From NCBI RefSeq assembly GCF_003351765.1, contig NZ_CP031229.1, positions 2,542,001-2,606,000 on the forward strand: 64,000 nucleotides of DNA, in the 5' to 3' direction. Both the position numbers and the translations under genes were made by a program. Source of the stretch: Ornithinimicrobium avium (GTDB lineage Bacteria; Actinomycetota; Actinomycetes; Actinomycetales; Dermatophilaceae). How positions within the stretch are numbered: position 1 is the first letter of the stretch; each line of letters begins with the position of its first letter. The notes beneath the pieces are model-generated. The model ran no database searches, was not told the origin of the DNA, and saw nothing but the letters and a program-made list of their open reading frames with translations. Below, piece after piece: positions 16,401-24,482 of the stretch.

Positions 16401-18793
16401 GCGCGGACGGGAGCACGATGACCCGTCAGGAGATCATGGACGCCGACGGTGCCGAGGTCGTCCGTCTCCAGGCCCCCACGTCCTTCGCCCAGCAGGGCAG
16501 GGGCACGTCCGCGGACCAGGCTCCTGCCACGGTCCCGGCGGAGGCGCCCTGGACGGATCTGGGTGCCTTCCCGACGGTCGTCATGGACAACCGCGTCGTC
16601 AACCTCGACGGCACCTGGTACAGCATCGGCGGCACGGACGGCACCACCACCTACGACACCGTGGCCCGGTACGACAACGAGGCCATGGCGTGGGTGCAGG
16701 TGGCTCCGCTGCCGATCGCGGCCAGCGCGGTGACCACCGGAGTGGTCGACGGTCGGATCGTGGTCGCCGGCGGCTGGGTCGCCAGCGGCGTCAGCGCGCA
16801 GACGTTCGCCTACGACGCGGGCGCCGACAGCTGGACCGAGATGGCACCGGCACCGGCGGGCTTCTCCGCCGCGGGCCAGGCCGTCGTCGACGGCAAGCTC
16901 TACTCCGTCGGCGGGTGCACCACCGGTGACTGCCTGCCGATGGCGAGCAGCGTCTTCAGCTACGACCTCGCCGCCGACACGTGGGCGCAGGTCGCGGACT
17001 ACCCGCAGGCGGCGGCCTTCGCCTCCTGCGGCGGGATCGACGGCGCGCTCTACTGCACCGGCGGCAACGACGGTGCGGCGGCGACGGCGAGCACCTTCGC
17101 CTACGACACCGGCTCGGACACCTGGACGGCGGTGGCCGACGCCCCCGTCGACACCTGGGCCAGCCAGTACGCCGCGGCCAACGGCACGCTCGTCGTCAAC
17201 GGCGGCGTGCAGGCCGGGGAGATCACCAACGCGACGATCGCCTACGACCCGGCGGCCGACGCGTGGAGCTCCCTGCCCGCCTCGAACGCGGCCCTCTACC
17301 GCGGGGCCGGCGCGTGCGGCTTCGCACGGGTCGGCGGCTCGAGCGGCAACTTCGACGCGGTGGGCAGCGCCGAGGTGCTGCCCGGGCTCGACGAGTGCGG
17401 CGCCTCCGGCGCCGACGTCGAGTGGCTGGAGCTGTCGCAGACCACCGCGACGCTGGCTCCGGGAGACTCGGTGACCGTGGAGGTCACCACCGACGGCGAC
17501 GTCGCCCAGCCGGGCACGTACACCGCGTCGGTGCGCATCGTCTCCAACGCCCCGGGGTCCGCCCCGGAGGTTCCGGTGACGATGGTGGTCGGCCCGGCCC
17601 TCACCTGGGGCAAGCTGACCGGCACGGTGAGCGGTCTGTCCTGCGAGGGTGCGGCCACGCCGTTGCCCGGCGCCGGGGTGGACATCTCGCCCTACCGCGA
17701 GGGCTTCCCGGGCTGGTTCCTCACGACCGGCCCCGAGGGCTCCTACGCGACCTGGTTCGACACCCGTGTGGGTGCGGCCGAGGTGACGGCGACCAAGGAC
17801 GGCTACCGTCCGGAGTCCGCCGACGTCACGGTCCCCCGCGGCGAGACGGTCACCCAGGACTTCGGCCTGCTGGACACGGCCTGCCAGCCCGTCCAGCCCG
17901 AGCCGGGCCTGGAGGTCGAGCGCGTCGGCGGCGAGAACCGGTACGGCACCGCTGCCCTGCTGGCCGAGGAGTACGCGTCCCCGGACGTCGTGTTCGTCGC
18001 CAGCGGCCAGTCCTACGCGGACGCGCTGAGCGCGGCCGCACGGGCCGGGTCGGTGGACAGTCCCGTCCTGCTCACGCGCAGCACCTCGCTGCCGCGGGAG
18101 ACGGCGCTGGCGCTGCAGGTGCTGGACGCGGCCTCGGTGGTCGTGGTCGGTGGCCCGGCCGCGGTGTCCGCGTCGGTCTACGACGAGGTCGATGCCCTCA
18201 CCGGCGACGTGCCGATCAGCCGCCTGATGGGCGACGACCGGTACGGGACCGCGGCGGCGATCTCCGGACAGTTCGACGCGGCGAGCACGGTGTTCGTGGC
18301 CTCCGGACTGGACTACCCGGACGCGCTGGCCGCCGCGGCCCGCGCCGGCGACACGGAGTCGCCGGTGCTGCTGGTGCGCCAGGACCGGGTGCCGGCAGCG
18401 ACGGTCGCCGAGCTGACGAGGCTGGCGCCCGAGCAGATCGTGCTCATGGGTGGCACCACGGCGGTGAGCGAGGCGGTCCAGGAGTCCCTGGGCGCCTACG
18501 GAACCGTGACGCGGGTCGGCGGTGACGACCGCTACGAGACGGCGGCGCTGCTGGCCGAGTCGATCGACACCTCCGCCAGGGTGTTCGTGGCCTCGGGCCG
18601 CGGCTTCGCCGACGCCCTCTCCGGCGCCGCCGTGGCGGGCCGGGACGGTGCTCCGATGCTGCTGACCCGGCCGGACTCGCTGCCCCGGGCGACGGCCGAC
18701 CAGGTCAGCCGGCTGCAGCCGGAGCTGGTCACCGTGGTCGGTGGAGAGACCGCGATCACGGAGGTCGTCCTGGACGCGCTCCGCGCCCTGTGA
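13499..18793 (+). CDS. Giant secreted S8 subtilase with kelch and CWB2 repeats
   Basis: The 1764-residue protein starts with a signal peptide (RRWLAGLAGVSLLVPFAGAT, cleavage near AAAQP). The subtilase domain (about 190-485) has catalytic Asp199 (ASIDTGVQYDHP), His244 (GHGSHVTGT) and Ser415 (GTSMATPHVAGA). Then come two carboxypeptidase-regulatory-like beta domains (about 487-650), a beta-sandwich with an ETFDGTDVPEGW start, another regulatory-like domain, kelch repeats (about 1020-1290, SIGGTDG, VAGGW, SVGGC, CTGGN), more beta domains and three CWB2 repeats (about 1475-1764, each starting near RVGG-x-[ND]RY). CWB2 anchors it non-covalently to the wall. AAGGAGGAG precedes the ATG. Likely a surface protease for extracellular protein breakdown. 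Confidence 0.93.
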   Translation: MTHARGRVRRWLAGLAGVSLLVPFAGATAAAQPGPVPATPDSVASVEADVQQLLDTKGAADFWVHFEDRPDSSQLRSIDDWDARGKAVVEALTETAEESQAQVRALLDAEGVDYDAYWATNAIRVAGGDGDLVAQLVQSPEVDGIYAPRVYDIPDEKTEIEPADVAPSAVEWGVSDINADDVWTDYGVTGEGLVVASIDTGVQYDHPALVEHYRGNNGDGSFDHDYNWFDPQGGSPTPTDYNGHGSHVTGTMVGDDGAGNQIGVAPGAKWIAAAGCCPTDQALIDSGQWMLAPTRVDGSAPDPSKRPNVINNSWGTELPSNDPFMEDIIVSWTDAGIFGVFANGNSGPACETSGAPGSRIVAYSVGNYTSSHGLAGSSSRGAGQDGEIKPNISAPGTNIRSSVPGNGYANYTGTSMATPHVAGAVALLWSAAPSLVGDVEGTRLLLDGAAIDTDYPACGGTLEDNNGFGEGRMDVLATVQAAPIGDTGVLEGTVTDGSDGEPVAGATIVVDGELDRTLTTGADGTYDVLLTTGDYDVSASKFGYSTDSASVTITKDATTTQDFALQPSPRATVTGTVTDGSGRGWPLYAKVGAVGTGVFTYTDPVTGDYALDLPVGATYQLQFVAEYPGYDTQTRDVLVDGDTTEDAALAVNAESCTAPGYTYATDGVIETFDGTDVPEGWTVVDDAGTEQVWRFDDPKSRGNRTGGEGGFAITDSDYYGSGGAQDTSLVSPSVDMSELSDPAVGFKHDYNAFLGSGESGTVELSIDGGTTWTEVASYTSDTTGEVALQLPDAAGESEVQVRFRYQGSWDYWWEVDDVFVGNRACVPTDDGGLLVGNVLDGNTGEGVVGARVSNADETASAVTVATPADENLADGFYWLFDATTGEEEFTAEARNYSSVTQSVTTVENDTVRLDFELGAAFLEWTPESIDTEVTLGGSATEELTVTNTGTGEAEVELREVPGDFVQLRADGSTMTRQEIMDADGAEVVRLQAPTSFAQQGRGTSADQAPATVPAEAPWTDLGAFPTVVMDNRVVNLDGTWYSIGGTDGTTTYDTVARYDNEAMAWVQVAPLPIAASAVTTGVVDGRIVVAGGWVASGVSAQTFAYDAGADSWTEMAPAPAGFSAAGQAVVDGKLYSVGGCTTGDCLPMASSVFSYDLAADTWAQVADYPQAAAFASCGGIDGALYCTGGNDGAAATASTFAYDTGSDTWTAVADAPVDTWASQYAAANGTLVVNGGVQAGEITNATIAYDPAADAWSSLPASNAALYRGAGACGFARVGGSSGNFDAVGSAEVLPGLDECGASGADVEWLELSQTTATLAPGDSVTVEVTTDGDVAQPGTYTASVRIVSNAPGSAPEVPVTMVVGPALTWGKLTGTVSGLSCEGAATPLPGAGVDISPYREGFPGWFLTTGPEGSYATWFDTRVGAAEVTATKDGYRPESADVTVPRGETVTQDFGLLDTACQPVQPEPGLEVERVGGENRYGTAALLAEEYASPDVVFVASGQSYADALSAAARAGSVDSPVLLTRSTSLPRETALALQVLDAASVVVVGGPAAVSASVYDEVDALTGDVPISRLMGDDRYGTAAAISGQFDAASTVFVASGLDYPDALAAAARAGDTESPVLLVRQDRVPAATVAELTRLAPEQIVLMGGTTAVSEAVQESLGAYGTVTRVGGDDRYETAALLAESIDTSARVFVASGRGFADALSGAAVAGRDGAPMLLTRPDSLPRATADQVSRLQPELVTVVGGETAITEVVLDALRAL

Positions 18794-18825
18794 CCGACCG
18801 GGGCACCAGCCCCACCTAGGAGGAC

Positions 18826-18864
18826 GGCGACCGCGTCCCGGCAGCCCGCCGGGGCGCGGTCGCC
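18826..18864 (+). terminator. Terminator hairpin after the subtilase gene
   Basis: A 15-bp stem (18826-18840 with 18850-18864, starting GGCGACCGCG and ending CGCGGTCGCC, one G-T pair) and a 9-base loop follow the stop by 32 bases. It also faces the converging topoisomerase gene. Confidence 0.75.
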
Positions 18865-18934
18865 GCTCCCAAGGTCCGGAACGCGCTCGCTGCGGTTCAC
18901 CCCCGGGTGACCGCTTCCGCTCTCGTCCGTGCGC

Positions 18935-19933
18935 TCACTCCAGCAGCTCGCGGACCGCCTCCTCGACCTTGCGCTGGCGCCGTGCCGGGGGCCGCCCCTC
19001 GGTCGCGGCCGGCACCGCCACCGTCTCCCCCTTCTCGTAGCGGTCGAGGACGCGGGGGTCGATGTAGGACCCCTTGGCGATCGTCGGGGTGTTGCCCAGG
19101 AACTCCGAGACCTCCTCGACCGCCGCCTTGATCGCGCGGCGCCGGGAGGCCTTCGTGTCCCCCGGCTCCGGCGAGCTGGCCAGCGCCACGGCGGCGTGCA
19201 CGGTCGCGTGCCAGGTGCGGAAGTCCTTGGCGGTCAGCTCGCCGTCGAACAGCGCCGCGAGGTAGTCGTTGACGTCGTCGGCGCCCAGGTCGTGCCAGCG
19301 CCGGCCGTCCTTCCAGGCCAGCACCCGGGCGGAGCCGGTGCGCCGGCGCCGCATGGCCCGCAGTGCCGCTGCCACGTCGTCGTCCTCGATCGTCAGCTGC
19401 TGCTCGACGCCGCCCTTGCCGACGAACCGGAAGCGCAGGCCGCCCCGCACCGAGCGCACGTGCTGGCGCTCCAGGGTGGTCAGCCCGAAGGAGCCGTTGA
19501 CGTCGGTGTAGACGTCGTGGCCGATCCGGAAGTAGCCCAGGTCGAGCATCCGGACCGCGGTCGCGCAGGCGCGGCTCCACGGCATACCCTCGGCCCGCAG
19601 GTCGCGGGTGACCTGGCGGCGCACGTCGGGCAGCCGGCGCGAGGCCGTCAGGATGCGGTCGAACTTCCTGGCGTCCTGCTTCTCGCGCCACGAGGGGTGG
19701 TAGAGGTACTGGCGCCTGCCGGCGTCGTCGGTGCCGACCGCCTGGATGTGGCCGTTGGGGGCGGGACAGATCCACACCTGCTCCCAGGCGGGAGGGATCG
19801 CGAGCGCCTTCACGCGCTCGACGTCCGGGGCGGGCAGGCGTCCACCGTCCTCGTCGAGGTAGGTGAAGCCGGTGCCGGCCCGCCGACGGGTCCAGCCCGG
19901 CGAGTCGGGCGAGACGGTGCGCAGACGGACCAT
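18935..19933 (-). CDS. Type IB DNA topoisomerase (poxvirus-like)
   Basis: The 332-residue enzyme relaxes supercoils by a transient 3'-phosphotyrosyl bond. Landmarks are the N-terminal WICPAPNGHIQAVG and DAGRRQYLYHP (catalytic Arg region), the KGGVEQQL segment, the KDFRTWHAT catalytic His/Arg region and the nucleophile Tyr at about 290 in AKGSYIDPRVLD. The length and layout fit the bacterial/poxvirus TopIB group, which is an accessory enzyme alongside TopA and gyrase. The ATG at 19933 follows a short spacer. It converges on the subtilase gene across the hairpin at 18826-18864. Confidence 0.93.
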   Translation of the reverse strand: MVRLRTVSPDSPGWTRRRAGTGFTYLDEDGGRLPAPDVERVKALAIPPAWEQVWICPAPNGHIQAVGTDDAGRRQYLYHPSWREKQDARKFDRILTASRRLPDVRRQVTRDLRAEGMPWSRACATAVRMLDLGYFRIGHDVYTDVNGSFGLTTLERQHVRSVRGGLRFRFVGKGGVEQQLTIEDDDVAAALRAMRRRRTGSARVLAWKDGRRWHDLGADDVNDYLAALFDGELTAKDFRTWHATVHAAVALASSPEPGDTKASRRRAIKAAVEEVSEFLGNTPTIAKGSYIDPRVLDRYEKGETVAVPAATEGRPPARRQRKVEEAVRELLE

Positions 19934-20071
19934 GGACGAGTATGGCGCCGCACCCGCCTCCCGCGTCCACCCGAGACGGCACCCGCCGCGAGCGGTGCCG
20001 CGGCGCGGAGTAACCTAGATGACGCATCACGGACCTTGGGTCCGTCCCTACGACGCAGGAGGCGCTCCTCA

Positions 20072-20716
20072 ATGGCACGCATCGTCATCTTCGGCGGCAC
20101 CGGTTACTCGGGCGGCAACATCGCGCGCGAGGCGGTGGGTCGCGGCCACGAGGTCGTGTCCTACAGCCGCAACGCGCCGGCCGAGCCGCAGGAGGGCGTG
20201 GAGTACCGGACCGGCTCGATGGCCGATCCTGCCGTGGTGGACGCCGCCGCCGACGGCGCCGACCAGCTGGTCGTGGCGCTGCACGCGGTCGACGTCGACG
20301 GCGCGCCGATGCTCGAGCGCACGCCTGCCCTGATCGAGGCGGCCAGGCGCCACGGCGCGCGCCTGTCCTTCGTCGGGGGCGCGGCCTCGTCGCTGGTCGC
20401 CGAGGGCGGACCGCGGCTGCTGGATACCCCCGACTTCAACGAGGACTGGAAGCCCGAGGCCACCGCGCACGCCGCCGTCCTCGACGCGCTGCGCGAGGCG
20501 CCGGAGGACCTGGAGTGGTTCTACGTCAGCCCGGCCGGGCTCTACGGCTCCTACGCGCCGGGCGAGACCACCGGCAGCTACCGCACGGGCGGCGACGTAC
20601 TGGTCACCAAGGAGGACGGGTCCTCCGAGATCTCCGGCACGGACCTGGCCAGGGCCTACGTCGACGAGATCGAGTCGGGTGCGCACCCGCGGCGCCGGTT
20701 CACCGTGGGACACTGA
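20072..20716 (+). CDS. NAD(P)-binding Rossmann protein (NmrA/YwnB-like atypical SDR)
   Basis: The 214-residue protein begins IVIFGGTGYSGGNIAREAV, a GxxGxxG dinucleotide-binding motif. It has the RNAPAEP basic loop after the second strand, VVALHAV, RLSFVGGAASS and a WFYVSPAGLYG segment. These fit atypical SDR proteins that bind NAD(P)H and lack a canonical YxxxK active site. The enzyme reaction is unknown; such proteins act as flavin/quinone reductases or redox sensors. The ATG at 20072 has a CAGGAGG site, and a TAACCT -10-like box lies about 45 bases upstream. Single gene, followed by fdxA. Confidence 0.8.
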   Translation: MARIVIFGGTGYSGGNIAREAVGRGHEVVSYSRNAPAEPQEGVEYRTGSMADPAVVDAAADGADQLVVALHAVDVDGAPMLERTPALIEAARRHGARLSFVGGAASSLVAEGGPRLLDTPDFNEDWKPEATAHAAVLDALREAPEDLEWFYVSPAGLYGSYAPGETTGSYRTGGDVLVTKEDGSSEISGTDLARAYVDEIESGAHPRRRFTVGH

Positions 20717-20756
20717 CCTGCAGGTCCCGGGCCGCACCGAGCCCCCGCTTGTTTCA

Positions 20757-20770
20757 ACGATACCTATCGT
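20757..20770. promoter_or_regulatory. 14-bp palindrome in the fdxA promoter region
   Basis: ACGATACCTATCGT has perfect 6-base arms (ACGATA/TATCGT) around CC and sits 39 bases before the ferredoxin GTG. It could be an operator; no matching regulator family can be named from sequence alone. Confidence 0.4.
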
Positions 20771-20809
20771 GAATACTAGGTGGATCGAAGTCTCGCCAAG
20801 GAGGTAGTC

Positions 20810-21151
20810 GTGACCTACGTCATCGCCCAGCCCTGCATCGACGTGGTCGACCGCGCCTGCGTGGAGGAGTGCCCCGTCGACTGCATCTACGAGGGCGAGC
20901 GCGCGCTCTACATCCACCCGGACGAGTGCGTCGACTGCGGTGCCTGCGAGCCGGTCTGCCCGGTCGAGGCGATCTACTACGAGGACGACCTGCCCGCAGA
21001 GTTCACGCCCTACCTGCAGGACAACGCCGACTTCTTCTTCGAGACCCTGCCCGGGCGCGACGAGCCGCTGGCCTCCCCCGGTGGCGCCGCCAAGATGGGC
21101 GCCCTGGGCGTCGACACGCCGCTGGTCAGCTCGAACCCGCCCCAGGGCTGA
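20810..21151 (+). CDS. fdxA: 7Fe ferredoxin FdxA
   Basis: This 113-residue ferredoxin carries one 3Fe-4S and one 4Fe-4S cluster. The cysteines lie in CIDVVDRACVEECPVDCI and CVDCGACEPVCPVEAI, matching the actinobacterial FdxA type, an electron donor to P450s and other redox enzymes. The GTG at 20810 follows AAGGAGG and places the start at TYVIAQPCID, as in the family. An upstream in-frame ATG at 20780 would add ten non-conserved residues. The C-terminal 50 residues are the usual acidic tail. A palindrome lies in the promoter region. Confidence 0.95.
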   Translation: MTYVIAQPCIDVVDRACVEECPVDCIYEGERALYIHPDECVDCGACEPVCPVEAIYYEDDLPAEFTPYLQDNADFFFETLPGRDEPLASPGGAAKMGALGVDTPLVSSNPPQG

Positions 21152-21361
21152 GCGGGGCCGTCCCCACCGTCGGGCCCCCTCGGCGGTCACGCACCTCCGC
21201 GGCCTGCAGGTCCCGCAGCACGGCCCTCCCAGCCGGCGCCGCACCCCGCGGCGTGTCGCGCACAAGCACAAGGTGCACTGCGGCGTGTCGGTCGCCAGGA
21301 CGGCCCTCCTGCACGCCCGGACCGCACCGCACCGGCAGGCCAGCGGGTCGGGGTGCTGCCT

Positions 21362-21433
21362 GCGGTCGGGTCGGGAGCTGGGTGGCGGTCGGGCAGGAGC
21401 TGGGTGAGGCGGTCGGGTCGGGAGCTGGCTGGG
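21362..21433. repeat. Three imperfect ~23-bp tandem repeats in an intergenic region
   Basis: GCGGTCGGG recurs at 21362, 21385 and 21409, each followed by a variant of TCGGGAGCTGGGTG. They lie between the convergent fdxA and HTH-regulator genes (21152-21441). Nothing else is evident in that 290-base stretch. Confidence 0.6.
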
Positions 21434-21441
21434 GAGGCGGG

Positions 21442-22185
21442 TCAGGACGACCTGGCTGCGGCCGGAGCCAGGTGGGCCAGGCACAGCGAAGGCGTCACGA
21501 ACGGCTCGAGGCCCTCGACCCGGACGGCCCCTCCGGCCACCTCGGCGACCCCGCGCATGAGGCCCAGGTGCACGGCGCAGGGGACGGTCCGGTCCTCGCG
21601 GGCGAGGTTGCCGAACGGACAGTGGTGGACACGCACCGTGGCGCCGTCCGCAGCGTCTGTGATCTCCGGCGCGAAGCCGGCTCCGTCCATCACCCGCACC
21701 AGCTCGTCGAGCCCGGCCTCCCAGTCGCCCGCCGGCGCGTCGGCACGGTCGGGGCCACCGGCGTGGCCGGGGCTCCCGGGGCTCCCGGCGCTTCCGGCGT
21801 GGCTGCGACCCCAGGCGCGACCGGCCGCCTCCGCGGCGACCATCGCTTCCTCGCCGTCGCCGAGGTGCATGGCCAGCGCCCCGGCGATCAGCTCGTAGTT
21901 GTCGTGGCCCGCACCGTCCTGGTCGCGCCGGGCGACGAAGACCAGGGGCGGCCGGCCAGGACCTGGCGACCTCCCCTGACGACGCTCCACCAGGCCGTCG
22001 GCGACGAGCCGCTCGAGGTGGAAGCGCACGGTGTTGTCGTGCAGCCCGGTCGCCTCGGCCAGCGCACGGACGCCGAGCCCCTCGCGCGCACCCGCGATGG
22101 CATGCAGGACATCCGCGCGACGCTCCCCGGTGCGACGTGCGGCGACGAGGTCCGGGCGAGGGCCCGAGGCGTCCGACAAAGCCAT
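21442..22185 (-). CDS. HTH transcriptional regulator, SufR/ArsR-like with Cys-containing C-terminal region
   Basis: The 247-residue protein has an N-terminal winged helix (residues about 20-75: DVLHAIAGAREGLGVRALAE, then LHDNTVRFHLERL and GLVERR). The C-terminal half has HHCPF, VPCAVHLGL and PSLCLAHL, resembling the Cys/His pattern of SufR-type Fe-S-responsive regulators and relatives. A Gly/Ser/Pro-rich linker (about residues 125-150) is low complexity. ATG 22185 is preferred over upstream in-frame codons because the conserved fold starts 20 residues later. It is divergent from a VOC gene; a shared promoter region (22186-22325) makes autoregulation and control of that gene likely (inference). 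Confidence 0.75.
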   Translation of the reverse strand: MALSDASGPRPDLVAARRTGERRADVLHAIAGAREGLGVRALAEATGLHDNTVRFHLERLVADGLVERRQGRSPGPGRPPLVFVARRDQDGAGHDNYELIAGALAMHLGDGEEAMVAAEAAGRAWGRSHAGSAGSPGSPGHAGGPDRADAPAGDWEAGLDELVRVMDGAGFAPEITDAADGATVRVHHCPFGNLAREDRTVPCAVHLGLMRGVAEVAGGAVRVEGLEPFVTPSLCLAHLAPAAARSS

Positions 22186-22325
22186 TTCCACAGCATACGC
22201 GGTAATAATGGCGTGGTCACCGTCCTTCGTCCGTCCGGCACCCGTCCGCGTGCGCCTGTCGGTGCCCGGTGCCACGCTCGGACAAGGACGGGAGGACCCG
22301 TCCCACCCGACGAAGGAGCACGACG

Positions 22326-22688
22326 ATGCCGCACGGAGACATCACGCACATCGACATCCCGGTGAGCGACACCGGACGGGCGACGGAGTTCTACGGAAGC
22401 CTGTTCGGCTGGCAGATCGCGGAGGTCCCCGGCTACGAGGGCTACCCGATGTGGCAGGCCCCCAACAAGATCAGCGGCGGCGGGCTGGCACCGCGTTCGG
22501 AGGGCTTCACCCAGCCGCGCAGCTACGTCGAGGTCGACTCGATCGACGACGCCCTCGCCCGGGCCGCCGAGCTGGGCGCCACGATCACCATGGAGAAGCA
22601 GCCGATCAGCGAGACGAGCTGGTGGGCGGCGTTCACCGACCCGGACGGCAACTCGATCGGCCTCTACCAGGTCGCCCCAGAGGCGTAG
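22326..22688 (+). CDS. VOC/glyoxalase-fold protein (CFP-30-like)
   Basis: The 120-residue protein has the two beta-alpha-beta-beta-beta units of the vicinal oxygen chelate fold. Markers are ITHIDIPVSDTGRATEFYGS, LFGWQI and the closing FTDPDGNSIGLYQV. Members of this subgroup often lack one metal ligand, and no reaction can be assigned. The ATG at 22326 has AAGGAGC eleven bases upstream; an earlier ATG at 22269 has no support. It is transcribed away from the regulator at 21442-22185 and may be its target. Confidence 0.8.
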   Translation: MPHGDITHIDIPVSDTGRATEFYGSLFGWQIAEVPGYEGYPMWQAPNKISGGGLAPRSEGFTQPRSYVEVDSIDDALARAAELGATITMEKQPISETSWWAAFTDPDGNSIGLYQVAPEA

Positions 22689-22713
22689 CTTCCCCGGTCG
22701 GACCTCGTCCCGG

Positions 22714-23090
22714 TCATAGCGCGTCCCGGTCTCCTGGTCCGCGCCGTCCGCCGGCTCCTCGTCCAGCCGGCGGACGACCCCGGGCGGGACGCCCACGGCC
22801 ACCCTCCGCAGCGGGGGGCCGAGGGGGTGGGTGGGCGTGAGAAGCTGGACGTTCGGCCCGATCTGCACGTCGTCGCCGACGGTGGTCGCCGCCACGCCCA
22901 GCAGCGCGACCAGCCCGTAGTGGGCGAAGCACCACGAGCCGAAGCGGATGTCGGGCCCGTGGTCCACGTGGAACGGCGGGAGGATCTCGGTGCCCTCGCC
23001 GATCCCGTCGAGGCGCCGCTCGAGCAGCTCGCGCCGCCGCTGCCCCTCCTTGACCGGCGTGGCGTTGAAGGCGTCGGTGAGGCCGCGCGC
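22714..23090 (-). pseudogene. Decayed sugar (maltose) O-acetyltransferase
   Basis: In one minus-strand frame just after the stop at 23091-23093 the translation reads TPVKEGQRRRELLERRL, PPFHVDHGPDIRFG, and then DDVQIGPNVQLLTPTHPLGP. These are the middle blocks of LacA/Maa hexapeptide acetyltransferases. There is no start codon before them. The hexapeptide-repeat half is missing: sequence jumps to VAVGVPPGVVRRLDEEP, which matches the very C-terminal part (usually A-x-G-NPARVIR). So the N-terminus and about 60-70 internal residues are lost. Likely a non-functional remnant. Confidence 0.75.
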
Positions 23091-23669
23091 TCAGGCCCGG
23101 TAGCCGCCCGGCCGGGGCTGCGGCCACGGCACGGGCACGTGACCCTCGTCCCAGGGGTAACGGCCCTGCGGGTCCGCCCAGGTGAGCTGGAGCGTGGGCA
23201 GCGCCGAGCACGGTGGCCGGTCGTAGTAGTGGAAGGTCTCGAACGTCGTCATCCACGGGTCGGGCAGCTCCTCGACGAAGACCTTCAGCCCCTCTAGCTC
23301 GAGCTGCTCCCCGGCCATGACGTCCTGACCGTCGTGGAAGACCCGCCGGGCCACCTGGTTGAGGAGCACCATCGACGGCAGCGCCGAGAGGCCGACCACG
23401 ACCAGCTCGGGGTGGCCCACGCCGAAGAGCCCGGTCGTGTAGCAGAGCGGCACGCTCAGCCGCTCCGGCAGGCTCGACGGGTCCCCGTCCGTCGCGGCCA
23501 CGATCTCGGCGACCACGTCGGGGCCGGCCGGCACGCCCGCCTCGCAGCACGCGCACCCGCCCTCCTCCTCGGAGACGTAGGTGAGGTGCACTCCATACCT
23601 GCGGATGTTCTGCGTCATCTGACGCTGCTGCTGGTCCCAGAAGGCCCGCAGGCCCGGGTCGATGCTCAT
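23091..23669 (-). CDS. DUF4262 domain protein
   Basis: The 192-residue protein fits the DUF4262 family: YGVHLTYVSEEEG near the start, CYTTGLFGVGHPELVVVGLS and LLNQVARRVFHDG in the middle, and FHYYDRPPCSALPTLQLTW, WADPQGRYPWD near the end. The biochemical role of the family is unknown. Two Cys pairs (GCACCEAG, about residues 38-44) are extra to the core. ATG at 23669. The gene is followed directly, in frame after the stop, by the acetyltransferase remnant. Confidence 0.8.
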   Translation of the reverse strand: MSIDPGLRAFWDQQQRQMTQNIRRYGVHLTYVSEEEGGCACCEAGVPAGPDVVAEIVAATDGDPSSLPERLSVPLCYTTGLFGVGHPELVVVGLSALPSMVLLNQVARRVFHDGQDVMAGEQLELEGLKVFVEELPDPWMTTFETFHYYDRPPCSALPTLQLTWADPQGRYPWDEGHVPVPWPQPRPGGYRA

Positions 23670-23840
23670 GGTTCTCCCTCCCTGCGCACCCGGTGTGCGC
23701 GTCACCACCGAACGTAGGTCGGCGGCCCGACCGACCACCGGCTCCGTCCACAGGCAGCGCCTGCCGACCTCCGGACCGGCAGGGGGTGTGGACGAGCGGG
23801 CGACCGACGCGCTGTCGGTCCCGCGTGGCAGGCTGCACGC

Positions 23841-24482
23841 ATGGGAGCAAAGCACTTCGACGAGCGGGCATCGACCTGGGACGACGACCCCGACAAGCGA
23901 CGGCACGGCAGGGACGTTGCCCGGGCGGTCGCGGCGGCCGCGCCGGCGCGGGAGTCGACCCGGCTGCTGGAGTACGGCGCGGGCACCGGGCTGGTCACGC
24001 AGGGCCTGCTGGAGATCCTCGAGGGGCTGACGGTCACCCTCGCGGACAGCTCCTCGGGCATGCGCGCGGTGCTGGAGGCCAAGATCGCCGACGGCACCCT
24101 GCCGAAGGACGCGCGGGTGTGGGACCTCGACCTCGAGCACGACGCCGCCCCGCAGGAGCGCTTCGACCTCGTCGTGACCTCGATGGTGCTGCACCACGTG
24201 CAGGCGCTCCCCACCGTGCTCGAGGGTTTCGCCGCGCTGCTCGAGGACGGCGGCCTGCTGTGCGTGGTCGACCTGGACCGCGAGGACGGGTCCTTCCACG
24301 AGCACCTGGACGACTTCCACGGGCACCGGGGCTTCGACCGCGCCGAGATCGTCTCGACCCTGCAGGACGCAGGTTTCGTCGGGGTGACCGTCCAGGACTG
24401 CACCCAGATCGAGCGCGAGGACGGCCGCTTCCAGGTCTTCCTCGCCGTCGGGCGGCGCGCAGCCCGCACCGGCGGCGCGTGA
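23841..24482 (+). CDS. Class I SAM-dependent methyltransferase
   Basis: The 213-residue protein has the SAM-binding motif I LLEYGAGTGLVTQGLL, the acidic end of strand 2 (VTLADSSSGM), DLDLEHDAAP and motif IV FDLVVTSMVLHHV. It matches the Methyltransf_11/25 group, small-molecule methyltransferases with open substrate range. Start at ATG 23841. The stop overlaps the GTG of the next gene (GTGA), so the two are co-translated. The substrate is unknown. Confidence 0.85.
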   Translation: MGAKHFDERASTWDDDPDKRRHGRDVARAVAAAAPARESTRLLEYGAGTGLVTQGLLEILEGLTVTLADSSSGMRAVLEAKIADGTLPKDARVWDLDLEHDAAPQERFDLVVTSMVLHHVQALPTVLEGFAALLEDGGLLCVVDLDREDGSFHEHLDDFHGHRGFDRAEIVSTLQDAGFVGVTVQDCTQIEREDGRFQVFLAVGRRAARTGGA

